DNA of 64,000 bases. It comes from Bradysia coprophila (taxonomy: Eukaryota; Arthropoda; Insecta; Diptera; Sciaridae). This document shows, in pieces, positions 18,601 to 30,945 of the stretch. The position numbers and the translations under genes were made by a program. Under the pieces are notes generated by a model, which worked only from the letters and a program-made list of their open reading frames with translations, had not been told where the DNA came from and did no database searches. The DNA lies in contig NW_023503501.1 of the NCBI RefSeq assembly GCF_014529535.1, forward strand, positions 2,982,150 through 3,046,149, given 5' to 3'. Every line of letters begins with the position of its first letter. Within the stretch, counting starts at the first letter, position 1.

Positions 18601-21600
18601 GGGCATGTACAAAATTGGAAATTTCATTTTTTTTCACTCTATCGACGGGAAGAACTCATTATTGGGAAGTTTGAGCGGGAAGAACTTTTAGGGAAGTCTT
18701 TGTCAGCGAAAATAACTTGTGAAGTCTTTATTAGCTTGCGGCGTATTTCTTACTTGATGTTTGTGTAGTTTCAAATGGGGATAAATCATCAAGAACCAAT
18801 CTTCAGAAAATCAATTTCGCTCGCGAATTGAACTTTCCCAAGGGGTCACCACTCGCTTACATTTAATATCATTTAATCCAGAACTGCGTCACACCTCGCT
18901 TTTCCCTAAATTAACATTTAAGTGAGTTAAGACAGAACTTTTAACGATTTGTAATTAGCTCCTTAGCCAAGTTTCTCTGATACAAATTGAAGAGTGCAAG
19001 TTGAAAAGCCACAATTAGAAAGATTGCAACGCTAAAGTCAATATAGTCATACCAAGATTCACACTAAAGTCTTCACTAAAAGTAACGAAAAGGCCAGTGA
19101 AATCATATTGACGCCACCGGGAAGTTGGTTGCAAATCACCAGGAAATTTTGGTCCTAATTTTTGGATACCGGGAAGTTTTGACTTGGTTTCCGGGAAGAA
19201 AAATTATTTCCAGGCCCGCTAAAGCCATTGAAGACCATTGACCACTCGTTTCTAATTAGACTGTGTGTCCACCGATCATTCATTTTCAACGTTGTTCAAG
19301 GTGGATCTATTTGGAGCCCATTTTTGGCATTGGTACATTGAAATCGGAAATGGCGGCATTCCAACGGATTGACAAGGACTTTCGATACATCATGCGAGAC
19401 ATATCAAATGACCTTCGTATTTTATCAATAACGAAAATCAGTAACCTCTCTACCATAATCGAATCACTCGAAAATCAACTATCTAAATGCCAGTCTACAC
19501 TGAAGTCATTCATACTGGTAAAACACGATTAAACTGAAATTTTAGTACTTAGTGGACTTGATCGAATTTTTACAGACGAAACGGAACAGTTTTCCGCGAT
19601 TTTATTTCCTTGCTGATGATGACCTGCTGGAAATGCTGGGCCAATCGACTAAAATCGAAATCATTCAAAAACATATCAAGAAAATCGTGCCAGGCATTCA
19701 AGAAATCGGCGTTTGTGTGACGAATGAAAAGTCTTTTATTGAAAAAATATTCAGCGCTGAAGGAGACGAAGTGGTTCTGAAGAACAAAGTAGAAATCAAC
19801 GGATTGGTAGAGGATTGGCTCAATCGATTAGTGGTGGAAATACGAGTGACTCTGATGGACGCAATTAAAACATGTTCGCAAGTAGAATACCTAGGGCAAG
19901 AACACATTCAACGTTATCCGATCCAAGTTTTATGCACCGTGAAAGCTTTGTCGTTTACCAGAATTACGGAAAAAAGTATTGCTGCCATGACCCTGCAATC
20001 GCATTTGAAAACCGTAAAAAATGAAGTGGAATCATATTCTGCCATGCTGATTGAAGCGACCGATGCTCTGTTTTGTTTGAAAATTCGATCGATTTTAATT
20101 GATTTAGTGCATCACGTATCAATCGTTGAACATTTGATTGCGAATAATGTGACAAATGTCCAGGACTGGTGTTGGTTGCAACAAATCAAGTATTACATGA
20201 ACTCAACTCAAACGGTGGTTGTTAAAATGGTCTACGCCGAGTTCGAATATTCTTACGAATTTCTGGGCAATCCCAACAAATTGGTGAACACGAAATTGAC
20301 CCACAATTGTTATCTGACATTAACGCAAGCCATGCATTTGGGGCTGGGCGGTGAGTGAGATTCGAGAGATTATTGGAAACGGTTTTGCGAATTCTGTAAT
20401 TTTAGGAAACCCTTTTGGACCAGCTGGGACTGGAAAAACTGAGTGTGTGAAGTCTTTAGGGGCTATGCTAGGACGACTCGTTCTCGTATTTAATTGTAGC
20501 GAGGTATGACCACGCAAACTATGATCTTATAAGCTTAGATGTTCATACCGCTCTGCTTCTTTATAATCTTTCACAGAACGTTGACACCAACGCTATCGGC
20601 CTAATTCTTTCCGGCTTAGCGCAATGCGGAGCATGGGGATGTTTTGACGAATTTAATCGCCTGAAAGAGGAAACTCTGTCTGCTATTTCAATGATAATTC
20701 AGCCATTGCAGACCGCAATCAAAGAAACACAAAAAACCGTCACAATATTGGACGAATCGATACCACTTAATCATCACTGTGGTATGTTCGTGACGTTGAA
20801 TCCTGCCGGAAAAGATTACGGTGGCCGACAGAATCTACCACACAATCTTCAAGCGCTATTTCGCCCTATTGTTATGCAACAACCCGAACCGAAAGACATT
20901 GCTAGAGTAATGCTCTTCGTTGAAGGATTTAAGACCGGTGATGTAATAGGCAACAGGATGGTTGAATTGTTCCGTTTGGCAGGAAATATGTTATCACCTC
21001 AACGTCACTATGAATGGGGATTGCGTGAAATGAAAACCGTATTGTATGCGTGCGGTAAATCGTTGAGAGAAAATAAGAGAAATCTGCAAAGCGACAATGA
21101 GATGGAATTGGCTGTAGAAGCTCTGCGTTCGAATACGATGTCAAAATTGGTGGAATCCGATTGCAAATTGTTCGACATGTTGATCGGCCAGGTGTTTCCG
21201 GGAACAAATAAAATTGTGTCGTCTCAAGAACAGCTGAGAAAATGCATCGACGAAGCGTTTTCCAGCATGGACCTGCTGAGCAATGACAAGCAGATTGAAA
21301 AATGCATTCAACTTCACGAGCAATTGGAAAAGCGTATGGGAGTTGTTGTGTTGGGACCTCCACGGAGTGGAAAGTCCACCATTATTTCGGTGCTGAAACA
21401 GGTAAATAGATCTGATGAGGGGAGCAGATTTCGTTATGCAATTTTAATCCTGTCTGCGCGTAGGCTCTAACATCCATGTCGAAAACGATAAGAACTTATA
21501 CGATAGCTCCAAAGTCCATGACAAGAACACAACTTCTTGGCAGATTAGATCCAGACACCAGGCAATGGCATGACGGTGTTTTGACGACGACAGCAATAGC

Positions 21601-24600
21601 AATAAATGCTGAGAAATCAGGTGCTCTTGCTTAAAGAATCTACCAACCGACCAATAACCAACAAAAGGTTTTCTTATCATTCTAGCGTCTGTGGCTCATA
21701 TGTTTATATGTGATGGAGACGTTGATCCAGAATGGATAGAAGCACTGAATTCTGTGCTAGATGACAATAAGTAGAGCCAATAATTTTGAAGAGAAAAAAT
21801 CATTTTCATCTACAAAGTTAACCTCTTCCCCAGACTTCTAACGCTCCCGTCTGGATGGCGAATTCAGTTTGGAAACAACGTGAATTTTGTCTTTGAAACC
21901 CATGACTTATCATATGCCTCACCGGCAACAATCTCCCGTATGGGTATTGTCAATTTGAGCGAAGCCGATCTGGACGCTTCGATCATCGTCGAAGCTTGGC
22001 TGACGAAACAAGCGAATCCGGATGGAATTCGATATTTGATGGATGATTTTCATCGATCAATTGATTATGTTGAAAAGCTGAAGGACAAAGCTGTAATGTC
22101 GTCAAAAGTGGGTCTGATCAGGGCTGGTTTAGAATTTGTCAGCAACTGTACGAATAAGGAGCAGTTTTGTGTTGGTCTCGCTCACGGATTGGGAAGTACT
22201 TTACGACAGGAGGACCGCAACGCATTTTGTTTGAATGTGAGTAGGAATTCCCGAAACTGTTTCGATTTTCACTCTACCAGTTAATCGTCTGCAGCTCTTC
22301 GAATCTGCCGACATTTATGTTCCAAACAAACACGAAGCAGATCTCTGCACCTATAACACATTCCAGAACAAAATCGACTACTACAGCACAGATCATGGTT
22401 CAGATAATGATCAAATGAACAAGCCCGGCTACCTGCTTATTAAGACGGGTCATATGAAAATGTATGCTGACGTTGTGAGGCAATTTATGAAGAATCAGAA
22501 AAATCTACCATTTATGATTGTTGGTCCTTCTGGATGTGGTAGAAGGTAAGTCAACTGGCTCTGGCGGAAGTGGTAAGAAGATTTTATTGTAAGTTTGGTC
22601 CTTAGCCTACTGGTCTCAACGGTATCAAGTGAATTTTCCGGAACACAGCTGATTACGATCAATTGTAGCGCTCAGTTAACAGCTGAGTCGGTTTTACATT
22701 CATTACAACAGGTACGCGCTTAAGAGTACATTCACAGCTCTGCTACTAGCGTAGCAGTGCTATGGTACAGTAGATATCCAATTGAATCATTTTGCCCTTT
22801 GTTTCATTTATCAGAATTGCCTGGTCATTTCGGGCATACGAGGACGAGAATATAAGCCAAAATTGACGAAACTAATATTGTACCTCAAAAACATCAATCT
22901 TTGTTACATCGACAACTATGGAACCAGTGAAGTTGTCGAATTGTTACTGCAACTGATACATCGCAAAGGATTCTACGCCACCGATACATTAGAATGGATA
23001 AGTGTAAATGATCTGCAAATTGGATGTTCGCTGACGAGCGGCATCAAAGCGACTCTATCACCACGATTCAAGGCCATTGTCCAGTTACTGGTTATGGATT
23101 ACCCCAAAGAGGATGATATGCATGCGATCATCAAGAGTCAACTGATGCCGGTGTACAATTCATTTACTATTGACTCTAAGAAGATGCCGATAAATGATGC
23201 CGTTAAGGCACTGATAACAGTACATTCAAATGTAAGTCAATCCACTTACGATCTGTGAACGTTGGAAAATGTAATTTTCCTCTTCAGATTTCTGAACGAT
23301 TCACTTCATCCCAATACGGTCACTACGTGTTTACACCCAAGATGCTAACCGAATGCATTGTTAACTTAGTGAATTACCCGAAAGAAGATTTCAGGGAAGC
23401 GCTCATCACCGAACTGACCAACACATTTGGCAATCGTTTAGTCGACGAAAGTAATGTGGAGCAGTTCAACGAAATTGTTCGCGGTCAATTTCAGAAATCT
23501 GTTGACATCGATAGTCCAATTTCGTACTTTGTTCCGTCGGGTCCGAAATCAACATCTTTTGCTCTGACGACCGAGGAGGAATGGAACGATATAGTCACCA
23601 GAAATGTGGCTGTTTGTTGTAATATAGCAAAAAGGCAAATTAGTTGAACTGCTCCAGATACAAATTTTTGCCAATTGATTCCAGGCTCTGACGATGTTTG
23701 CATAGAAATACCGATCACAAAAGATATACTTCGTATGACGTCGTACGTGTGTGATGTATTGTCTCAACCCGGGAAAAACCTTTTGCTGTGTGGACTGAAT
23801 GGGTCCGGTCGCAAGGAATCATTGCACATTGGGTGCACATTTCTGCAAATCAAAATATTTTCTCCGATTCCGATTAAGAACTACAAAATTGAAGATTTTT
23901 ACAACGATCTTCGCACGGTATGAATAGCTCGATCAGTTCTTTTGGTCGAAGTACAAAAACTTATTTAAGGCTCGGAACAGGTCAGGTCAACATGAATTTT
24001 ACCTGGATTGATTTGAAACCTGATTCAATGAATTTTGACCTGACCGGAAAAGACCTGGAATCTGTTTCGGGTCCGACATTCCAGGTTTACCCAAAATTTT
24101 TGACAAGTTTGTATGAAAAATTGAGAAATGCAGGATCAGGTCAATCAGGTTGCTTCAAAGCAAAAACCTGACCTGACCTGAAATTCCGAGTCATACAATC
24201 TTTTGACCACACTCGACCTTATCAGAGCTTTAAGTTTAAAAGAAAAACTTCTTCGTGTCGCTCTTCTTGGGACATAGACCCTAATTAATCTTTACATTAT
24301 TCCTATTCCGTTAACTAAGGTCATGCAATCATCCGCCTTGGACGATCAAGTAACGGTTTTCCACATTGATCACGGTTGGATCAGCTATCTGCCCGAAATT
24401 ATGAAGCCCATCGAAGCTATCTTAGAAGGAAGCGAAATACCAGAACTGTTTGGTGATGAGATCGAAACGATTGCAAATCCTTTGCGAAATGCCGCCCAAT
24501 TGGATGGTCACCAGGAATCTATTGCGTCGTATTTTTGGAAAAGTAAGGGATTCTGAGCTCCGGCTTTTGTGTGAACCTAACTACAGTCAACTTTCCATTT

Positions 24601-27600
24601 CAGGAGTGAAACGCAATGTTCACGTTGTCATTACGTTGGAGACGTCCACCAAAAATTTGAACGAACTCTTCAGCCAATATCCGTCTTTATATCGGAACAC
24701 GGAAATGATTTATTTAAGGCAGTTGCATGGTCAGGAACTGATACCAAAAACCATACTTCAATCAATGTCGACACAACAACGCGTTGACATTCCACTGACG
24801 AGCTTCACAACGATTGGCATTTGGAAATCGTCGCCGTTAAGATATAATCAACTAATTAGGTGCTATGGTCACACCTATGTTCATTATTTCAAAAAAATGC
24901 AGGAAGAAAAACTGAAACTGCAAGCCGGTGTTGATAAGCTTTCGTCAGCCCATTCTGTCGTTGAAACGTTGAAGGCTGAAGCACAGGAACAAGAAACCGC
25001 ACTAGCGGAAAAACGAAAATTGGCAAATCAGGCGTTGGAAATGATATCGACAACGATGAGAAATGCCACCGATCAACGTACCGATCTGCTCGCCTTAAAG
25101 CAGCAGACGCAAGAAAGTAGTCAAAAATTAATGGAACGGAAAAAAGCCATCGAAATTGAGTTAAAAGATGTCGAGCCGATTCTAAAGGAAGCCAGTGCTG
25201 CTGTTGGTCAAATCAAAGGCGAAGCTCTGTCGGAGATTCGTTCGTTGAGAGCTCCGCCGGATGTGATCCGTGATATTTTGGAAGGCGTTTTACGATTAAT
25301 GGGAATTCGGGATACGTCATGGAACAGCATGAAATCCTTCCTGGCTAAGCGTGGCGTTAAAGAAGATATCCGTTCATTGGATCCAGCTAGAATTAGTTCG
25401 GAGAACTGTGCAGCCGTTGAAAAATTACTGCTGAGCAAAGCTGACTCATTCGAGCAAAAAAACGCTAAACGGGCATCGGTAGCAGCAGCACCATTAGCGA
25501 CATGGGTTATCGCAAACGTTAAGTATTCGAAGGTGGTCCAGAGTATTAAACCGTTGGAGAGAGAACAAAATTTGTTAAAGAGGAATTTGGAAGAGGCTGA
25601 GGGACAAATTGTGTCGCTGACATCTGGGTTGGATGACGTCGATGCGAGGGTCAAAGAATTATCGGGACAATTGAATTTGTACACCCAAGAAGCGGCCGTT
25701 CTGGAGATTAAATTGAATGAGGCCAGGTGAGATGAATGTTGAATACAGGGGTCGGGATATGATATGACCCAAAAAATTTTTGTAGGAACACTCTGCAAGC
25801 GGCTGAAGTGCTAGTGCAAAAGCTCAACTCCGAATATTCCAGTTGGTCGGCTCAGTTAGATGCATTAAATAGTGAACTGGAAAACCTGGTTAAAAAGGCT
25901 TATCTTATCGCGCTGAACATAACTTACTTGTCTCAGTACACACATGAAAATCGAATGTAAGTTTTTAAGTTTATTAAGTGCTGTGGGTTCATTTGGACAA
26001 TGTCTCTCTACTCTCTCTGAGCATGGAATTCACAATCCGACTACTGAATACAGTGTCAAGCTCTCGGGAAAGCTCTTTTCTTTCACACAGCAAAATACAT
26101 TGTGCGTGGAGTCTGAATCTTGATCAATTCAAAATTCGTTCTAGGTCCTTTATGAAAAAAATCATCGACGAATTGGGCATCAGTGAATTCAATGTGATGA
26201 AAAACCTGATCACAGATCAAGAAATCATTATGTGGGAAAGTATGGGATTAACAGCTGATATTCAATCAATGGAAAATGCAGCCTTATTGTCGCAAGTAAG
26301 TTAGATCGAAACAGTTGAATGCCTAACAGTTTTCATCCACTTCCTTGTTCATGTTCACATTAGATTCTAAAATTACCATTCGGTTCCGCACCAATCCCAT
26401 TACTGACCGACCCCACTGGCTGCGCACATCGCTGGCTCAGCAAATACCTGTCCAGTCAGTCAATACCTCATGAGATGTGTAGTCAGAATAACGATCGGTT
26501 CACGTACACATTGGAGCTGGCTGTTCGTTTCGGAAAATGTTTGATTATTCAAGATGTCCAATTGATGAAACCACCACTACTGTCGATGCTTTACGGTGAA
26601 CTGAAATGCCGGTTCAATAAGAAGTATTTGCAAGTGGGCAGTAAATTGGTCGATTTTCATGAAGACTTTAAATTGGTGCTGGTGAGCCGTTTGAGTAACG
26701 TATATGTGGGAATGGAAGTTGGCGCCTTTGTGACAAATATACCGTTTACAACAACTGTATCTGGGTATACGGGTGAGCAAAATATTTATTTATTTTTGAG
26801 CTTTCTCGGTAAGCTTTTTTCCCGGTAAGCTTTACTCAGTCAATATTCAATGTTTGATCGACTGCCTCCGCTCTTTCTGATGGATTTTTTTCTCGAATCC
26901 TTCATTACAGACCAATTGATGGCCAAATCCATACAGCTCAAGCAACCAGAATTAGAAGAAAAGCGATTGCAACTCTTGCAAAATGAAGGACAACTCGGTA
27001 AACAGAAACTGGAACTGCAAGACAAATTACTTGTTGAGTTATCGTCGGCGACAGGAGATATTCTGAAGAATGAGGTAAGTGATTGACTGAAAGGAAGACT
27101 TGGAACAGGTCGATTTTGACCTGAACGTGAAACCTTACGAAAATTACCTGGACCAGATCTTACGTGACCTGGCCGGTTGACTTGATCTAACCTGAACTGC
27201 CTTGATCTGAGGTAAATTTTGATTAGAATTCGGAAACTTTTTACTTCAAAAATCAGGCCAGGTCATGTCAGATCAGGTCAGGGTTCAGGTAACCTTGCTT
27301 CGTTGATAACAACCTGACCTGATTCCGCGCCTTATCTGAAGGAAATTCGCGAGAAAGTTCATGAAAATTCTGAATTTCCAGTTACTTTTGAAAACGTTAA
27401 ACGAAGTGAAGGAAAGCAGCGCTTCAATTGATCTGTCGTTAATAGAATCGGGACAGATTCGCCGTAAATTGATGCTCGAGTACGATCAATACCGGACCGT
27501 TTGTGAGAATGCTGCCAAATTCTTTGAGGGAATAAACAAAATTTATAAAATCACAGTGACGGTGTTCACCAATCTGTTTCTGAAGAGCATTTCCCATCAT

Positions 27601-30322
27601 GATGTGAGTTCTCGGAAATGACAACCGTATCGAACGTTGGAATCATATTCTTCTTTTAACTCTTCTTTTACAGACATTCGCTGCAGACAATTCTTACACA
27701 CATTTGATTCAGCTTTGCTATTCGATGTTAAGCAGAGCCATTTCCACATCGGATCAATTGATGTTGGGTCTGCATATATGCAAGTTTGCATATCCGCAGA
27801 AGGTTCCCGACAAGGAATGGGAACTGTTCATCACGAATTTTATGTCAAGTGAAGACAGTTCGCAAACCATACCGTCCTGGATCAAGAAGGAATTGCATCC
27901 GAAAATCTCCTGTCTCATAACAGCCTATCCAGAATTTTTCGAAACGCTTCGACTCGACAACGATTCTGTGTGGTTGAAATATGCCAGTGATTCGAACGAA
28001 ATGGCCATTCCGTCGTCGAATGTCACCGAGTTTCAAAAGATCTTGGTGACGCAAATTTTCCATCCCAATCGGTTGATCAACGTCATTTCAACGAGTGTGG
28101 CCAAGTTACTGCAGATCAATAATTCATTCGCTACCAAGCCAACAATTCAACAACTGGCCGCAGAAAGTCAAAACGAAAATCCACTTTTGTTCATTGCCAC
28201 TGGTGGCATGGATCCGGCTAAAGAAATCCAGGATTATGCAATCCAGAAGTGGGGAACGAATAAATTTCTGGAAATATCGATAGGAAAGGGACAGGAGAGT
28301 ACATCATTGGCACTATTGAAAAAAGCAGCCACAGAGGGTCTGTGGCTATGTATAAAAAACGTTCATCTTGTGCCACATTGGTTGGATAGTCTCAGTCAAG
28401 AACTGGATGTCTTAGAATTAAATAAAGATTTTCGCCTGTGGTTGGTTTGCGATTCCATTGCCAACTTCCCGGAATCTTTATTAGTGAAATGCAATCAGAT
28501 CATGTACGAATCACCCAATGGCGTAAAAAATAAGCTGCTCCGACTTATGCAACAATGGACGCACTTGTTGGCGCAGAAAAGAGAACCGAAAATTGTGAAG
28601 CTCTACGTCATTGTCTTCATTCTGAACTCGGTGTTGCAAGAACGCAGATCCTACATACCGCAAGGCTGGTCCAAATGGTACGATTTTTCGGAATCTGATT
28701 TGCGAACGGGGATGTCGATCATTAGCTGGATGGAGAAGTCGACGAACAATAAGATCGATTGGTCGGTAATAAGAGGACTGTGTCAACACATCGCATATGG
28801 AGGACGAATCGACAATCAGCACGATCTTCAATTGCTTCTGGTTCATTTACAGCAGTTCTTTGACGAGCAAGTACTCAGCAACAACTGGTCACCGTTGCAA
28901 TTTAAAATTTCGATTCCTCAATCGTCTAATATTATGGACTATTCGAATGCCATATCACGGCTTGCCGACGTTGAACTGCCCAATATTTTCGGCATGCCAA
29001 CATCAACGAACACATCGAAGGAGCTACTTTTTTGCAGGAATCTGCTGAAGCGGCTAAAAAGTAAGTTCGAGAAAGGAACTCGGAAGAGAGGTTTGATGAT
29101 CTTTCGTCTTTGCTTTCTCAGGCAATTTATTCTCCACTAAAGACAACGGAGCCTATGACAAGAGACTAAAACCTATTTTACACTTGTGGAAAAAGCTAAC
29201 ATCGGTAACACTGGGTGATTTTATCATTCTTTTCGAATTTGTCTTACCGCAACCTGTTTCAGGGCTCATCGATAATCCAGTCGTACAAATCCATACCAAA
29301 CGAATCTCCAAACACACCGTGGACATCCTTTATTCTATCGGAAATCCGTCTGGCTGGTCGACTATTCGAATCGATTCACAATACTTTGGCACATTTGCAT
29401 GCCATAGCCAGAGACAACACTTCATTGCATGTGGACGATGTGCAGCTGATGGATTCAATTTGCGAGAATCTTGTCCCATTGAAGTGGCGACAATTGTGGA
29501 CGGGATCGCGAGCATTGACGGAGTACATGAAAGGAGTTGTTTCGCGATCGATTGAAGCCGAACGGCGATACAAGACAATGATGCATCTGGACTTTGGTGA
29601 TGAAATTAATTTCGTTGACGTGTTCAATATTGAATCGTATCTGGCTGCATTGAAGTTGACCAATGCTAAGTGCGTTTCGTTGCGCTTCATATTCATACGA
29701 TATTAGGACTAAGATTTTCCTATTTTCCAGGGAATTGGGATTGTCTACCTGTGACATCGATCTAAGATCTACTTTGTTGGGTAGAATTGAAACTGCTAAC
29801 TTAGTCAGTCCGAAAATCGGTTCCATAGCGGTAGGTGCAAGGATCATTCAAAAATAACATCCGTTTTTGCAGTGCTGCCAGCAGTTTTAAATCATTAATA
29901 ACTCGGTAAATATGCATTTTTGTGAGTCAGAACGGCCGGAACACTCATTGCATATTTAGCGAGTTTTCCCTGATTTAAATTTGCTGGCAGCACTGAAAAT
30001 CTTACATCAGGACCGTTCGAAACAAACGCTCAAATTCATCAAAGAGATCATTGTCTACTTACAGATTGACGGCGCTTCGTTCAGGAACAACAAGGTGGTC
30101 ATGGCCGATGAACTCGCGTCGTCCCAATCGAATATTATACCGGATTTCTCCATAAACTTCAATGTTAACAGTGACGTCCACGAGAAAGATGTGATTGAAT
30201 TGCCACTGTATTCGAACTCGTCGCGTGAGCACCTACTTTGTATGCTGAAAATGCGAACAGACGTCACGAGAGATACGATTATATTGGCTGGCGTTGCTTT
30301 GATAGTGCCAGAGAACTTTTGA
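12602..30322 (+). CDS. btv: Cytoplasmic dynein-2 heavy chain (DYNC2H1)
   Basis: This is the motor for retrograde transport inside cilia; in flies it is needed in chordotonal neurons. 37 exons give about 4194 residues: 12602-12644, 12713-13005, 13461-13735, 13791-14254, 14315-14463, 15439-15651, 15717-15883, 15958-16381, 16439-16671, 16730-16873, 16930-17139, 17199-17445, 17498-18570, 19301-19517, 19576-20350, 20406-20503, 20577-21401, 21464-21620, 21686-21770, 21834-22236, 22295-22545, 22606-22711, 22815-23231, 23288-23618, 23685-23917, 24320-24542, 24604-25726, 25786-25956, 26145-26295, 26364-26772, 26911-27074, 27382-27603, 27674-29060, 29122-29204, 29263-29669, 29731-29830, 30011-30322. 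The tail is followed by AAA1 (GPAGTGKTE near residue 1647, Walker B CFDEFNR), AAA2 (GPPRSGKS, ~1934), AAA3 (GPSGCGRR, ~2249) and AAA4 (GLNGSGRK, ~2572). The stalk coiled coils and microtubule-binding tip span about 2780-3090, then AAA5-6 and the C-terminal domain. Phases join throughout. It is dynein-2 rather than dynein-1 or axonemal, judged by [11 protein letters not shown] in AAA1 and similarity along the whole length. Confidence 0.95.
14911..15180. mobile_element. hAT-type MITE, copy 1 (btv intron 5)
   Basis: The 270-base element begins CAAGGTAAATATAGTGA and ends with the complement, TCACTATATTTACCTTG. It is flanked on both sides by the identical 8 bases GTTTATCA (14903-14910 and 15181-15188). 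An 8-base target duplication with such ends is the hallmark of hAT transposons. It carries no transposase. Two more copies lie at 48923-49192 and 53915-54188. Confidence 0.93.
23966..24191. repeat. AGGTCA-rich repeat in btv intron 25
   Basis: This intronic stretch carries at least six AGGTCA/TGACCT words, some overlapping in tandem (CAGGTCAGGTCAA; ACCTGACCTGACCTGA). Its ends are loosely inverted: AAGGCTCGGAACAGGTCAGG at the left and a complement ending in attccgag at the right. A related repeat lies at 27096-27336 and a more distant one near 3800-4105, so it is probably a dispersed non-autonomous element. Confidence 0.6.
27096..27336. repeat. AGGTCA-rich repeat in btv intron 31
   Basis: It has the same composition and the same edge pattern as the repeat at 23966-24191. 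It begins with ttggaacaggtcg and ends with acctgacctgattccgcgcc. Several GACCTG/CAGGTC words occur along it. Sequence between the words has diverged, so the pair is old or the family is variable. Confidence 0.6.
29870..29995. repeat. Foldback MITE next to the last btv acceptor
   Basis: The ends CAGTGCTGCCAGCA and TGCTGGCAGCACTG are perfect inverted copies, with TAAATATGCA facing TGCATATTTA further in. The element fills most of btv intron 36. It ends 15 bases before the terminal exon, so it must supply or replace the branch point and any pyrimidine tract. Confidence 0.85.
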
Positions 30323-30330
30323 ATAGGCAT

Positions 30331-30695
30331 GGGCGATAATGAAAATGATTATCGATAATTATCAATTATCGATAATCGATAATTATTGACTTTTTTTATC
30401 GAAAATTATCAAAAAAAATATCGATAATCGATAATTATTGATATTTTGATAATTATCAAGATATCGATAATTCGATATATCGATATTTCGGTCCGAAAAT
30501 CCGATATTTATCGATATATTCCGATATATCGGTATATTATCATGAATTTTCAGATAAATATCAAAATATCGATATTTCGATAATTATCGAATTTCGATAT
30601 TTTGATAATTATCGATAATTATTAAATTATCGATAACGATATGATTAATCGATTATCGATAATTTCTTTCGATTGATATTATCGATAATTTTGAA
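30331..30695. repeat. TATCGATA-type simple-sequence block
   Basis: About 365 bases are made almost wholly of ATCGATAATT, TATCGATA and CGATATT words on both strands, many of them palindromic. The block starts directly after the btv stop codon and separates it from the convergent SRFBP1-like gene. TATCGATA is the core of the fly DRE (DREF-binding) motif, but here it occurs as repeat DNA rather than at a known promoter. Confidence 0.85.
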
Positions 30696-30945
30696 CGCCT
30701 CCCATCCCTACTTTTGAATGATTTCAATTTTCACGATTTGGTTGATTAGGGTCTTCGTGCCAAGAAGAGCGACACGAAGGAGTAAGTTCTTCTTGATCTT
30801 AATGCAAACAGATATGTGCCAACGGTATTTTCGCTTGACCTTTTCAGACATGAATCAAGTGAAACACCTAGTGAACGTGGCTCTTATGCACCAGAGTAGT
30901 AATTGTGAAATGTAACACGTTTTGTACTTGAGTTTGAACAAACAT

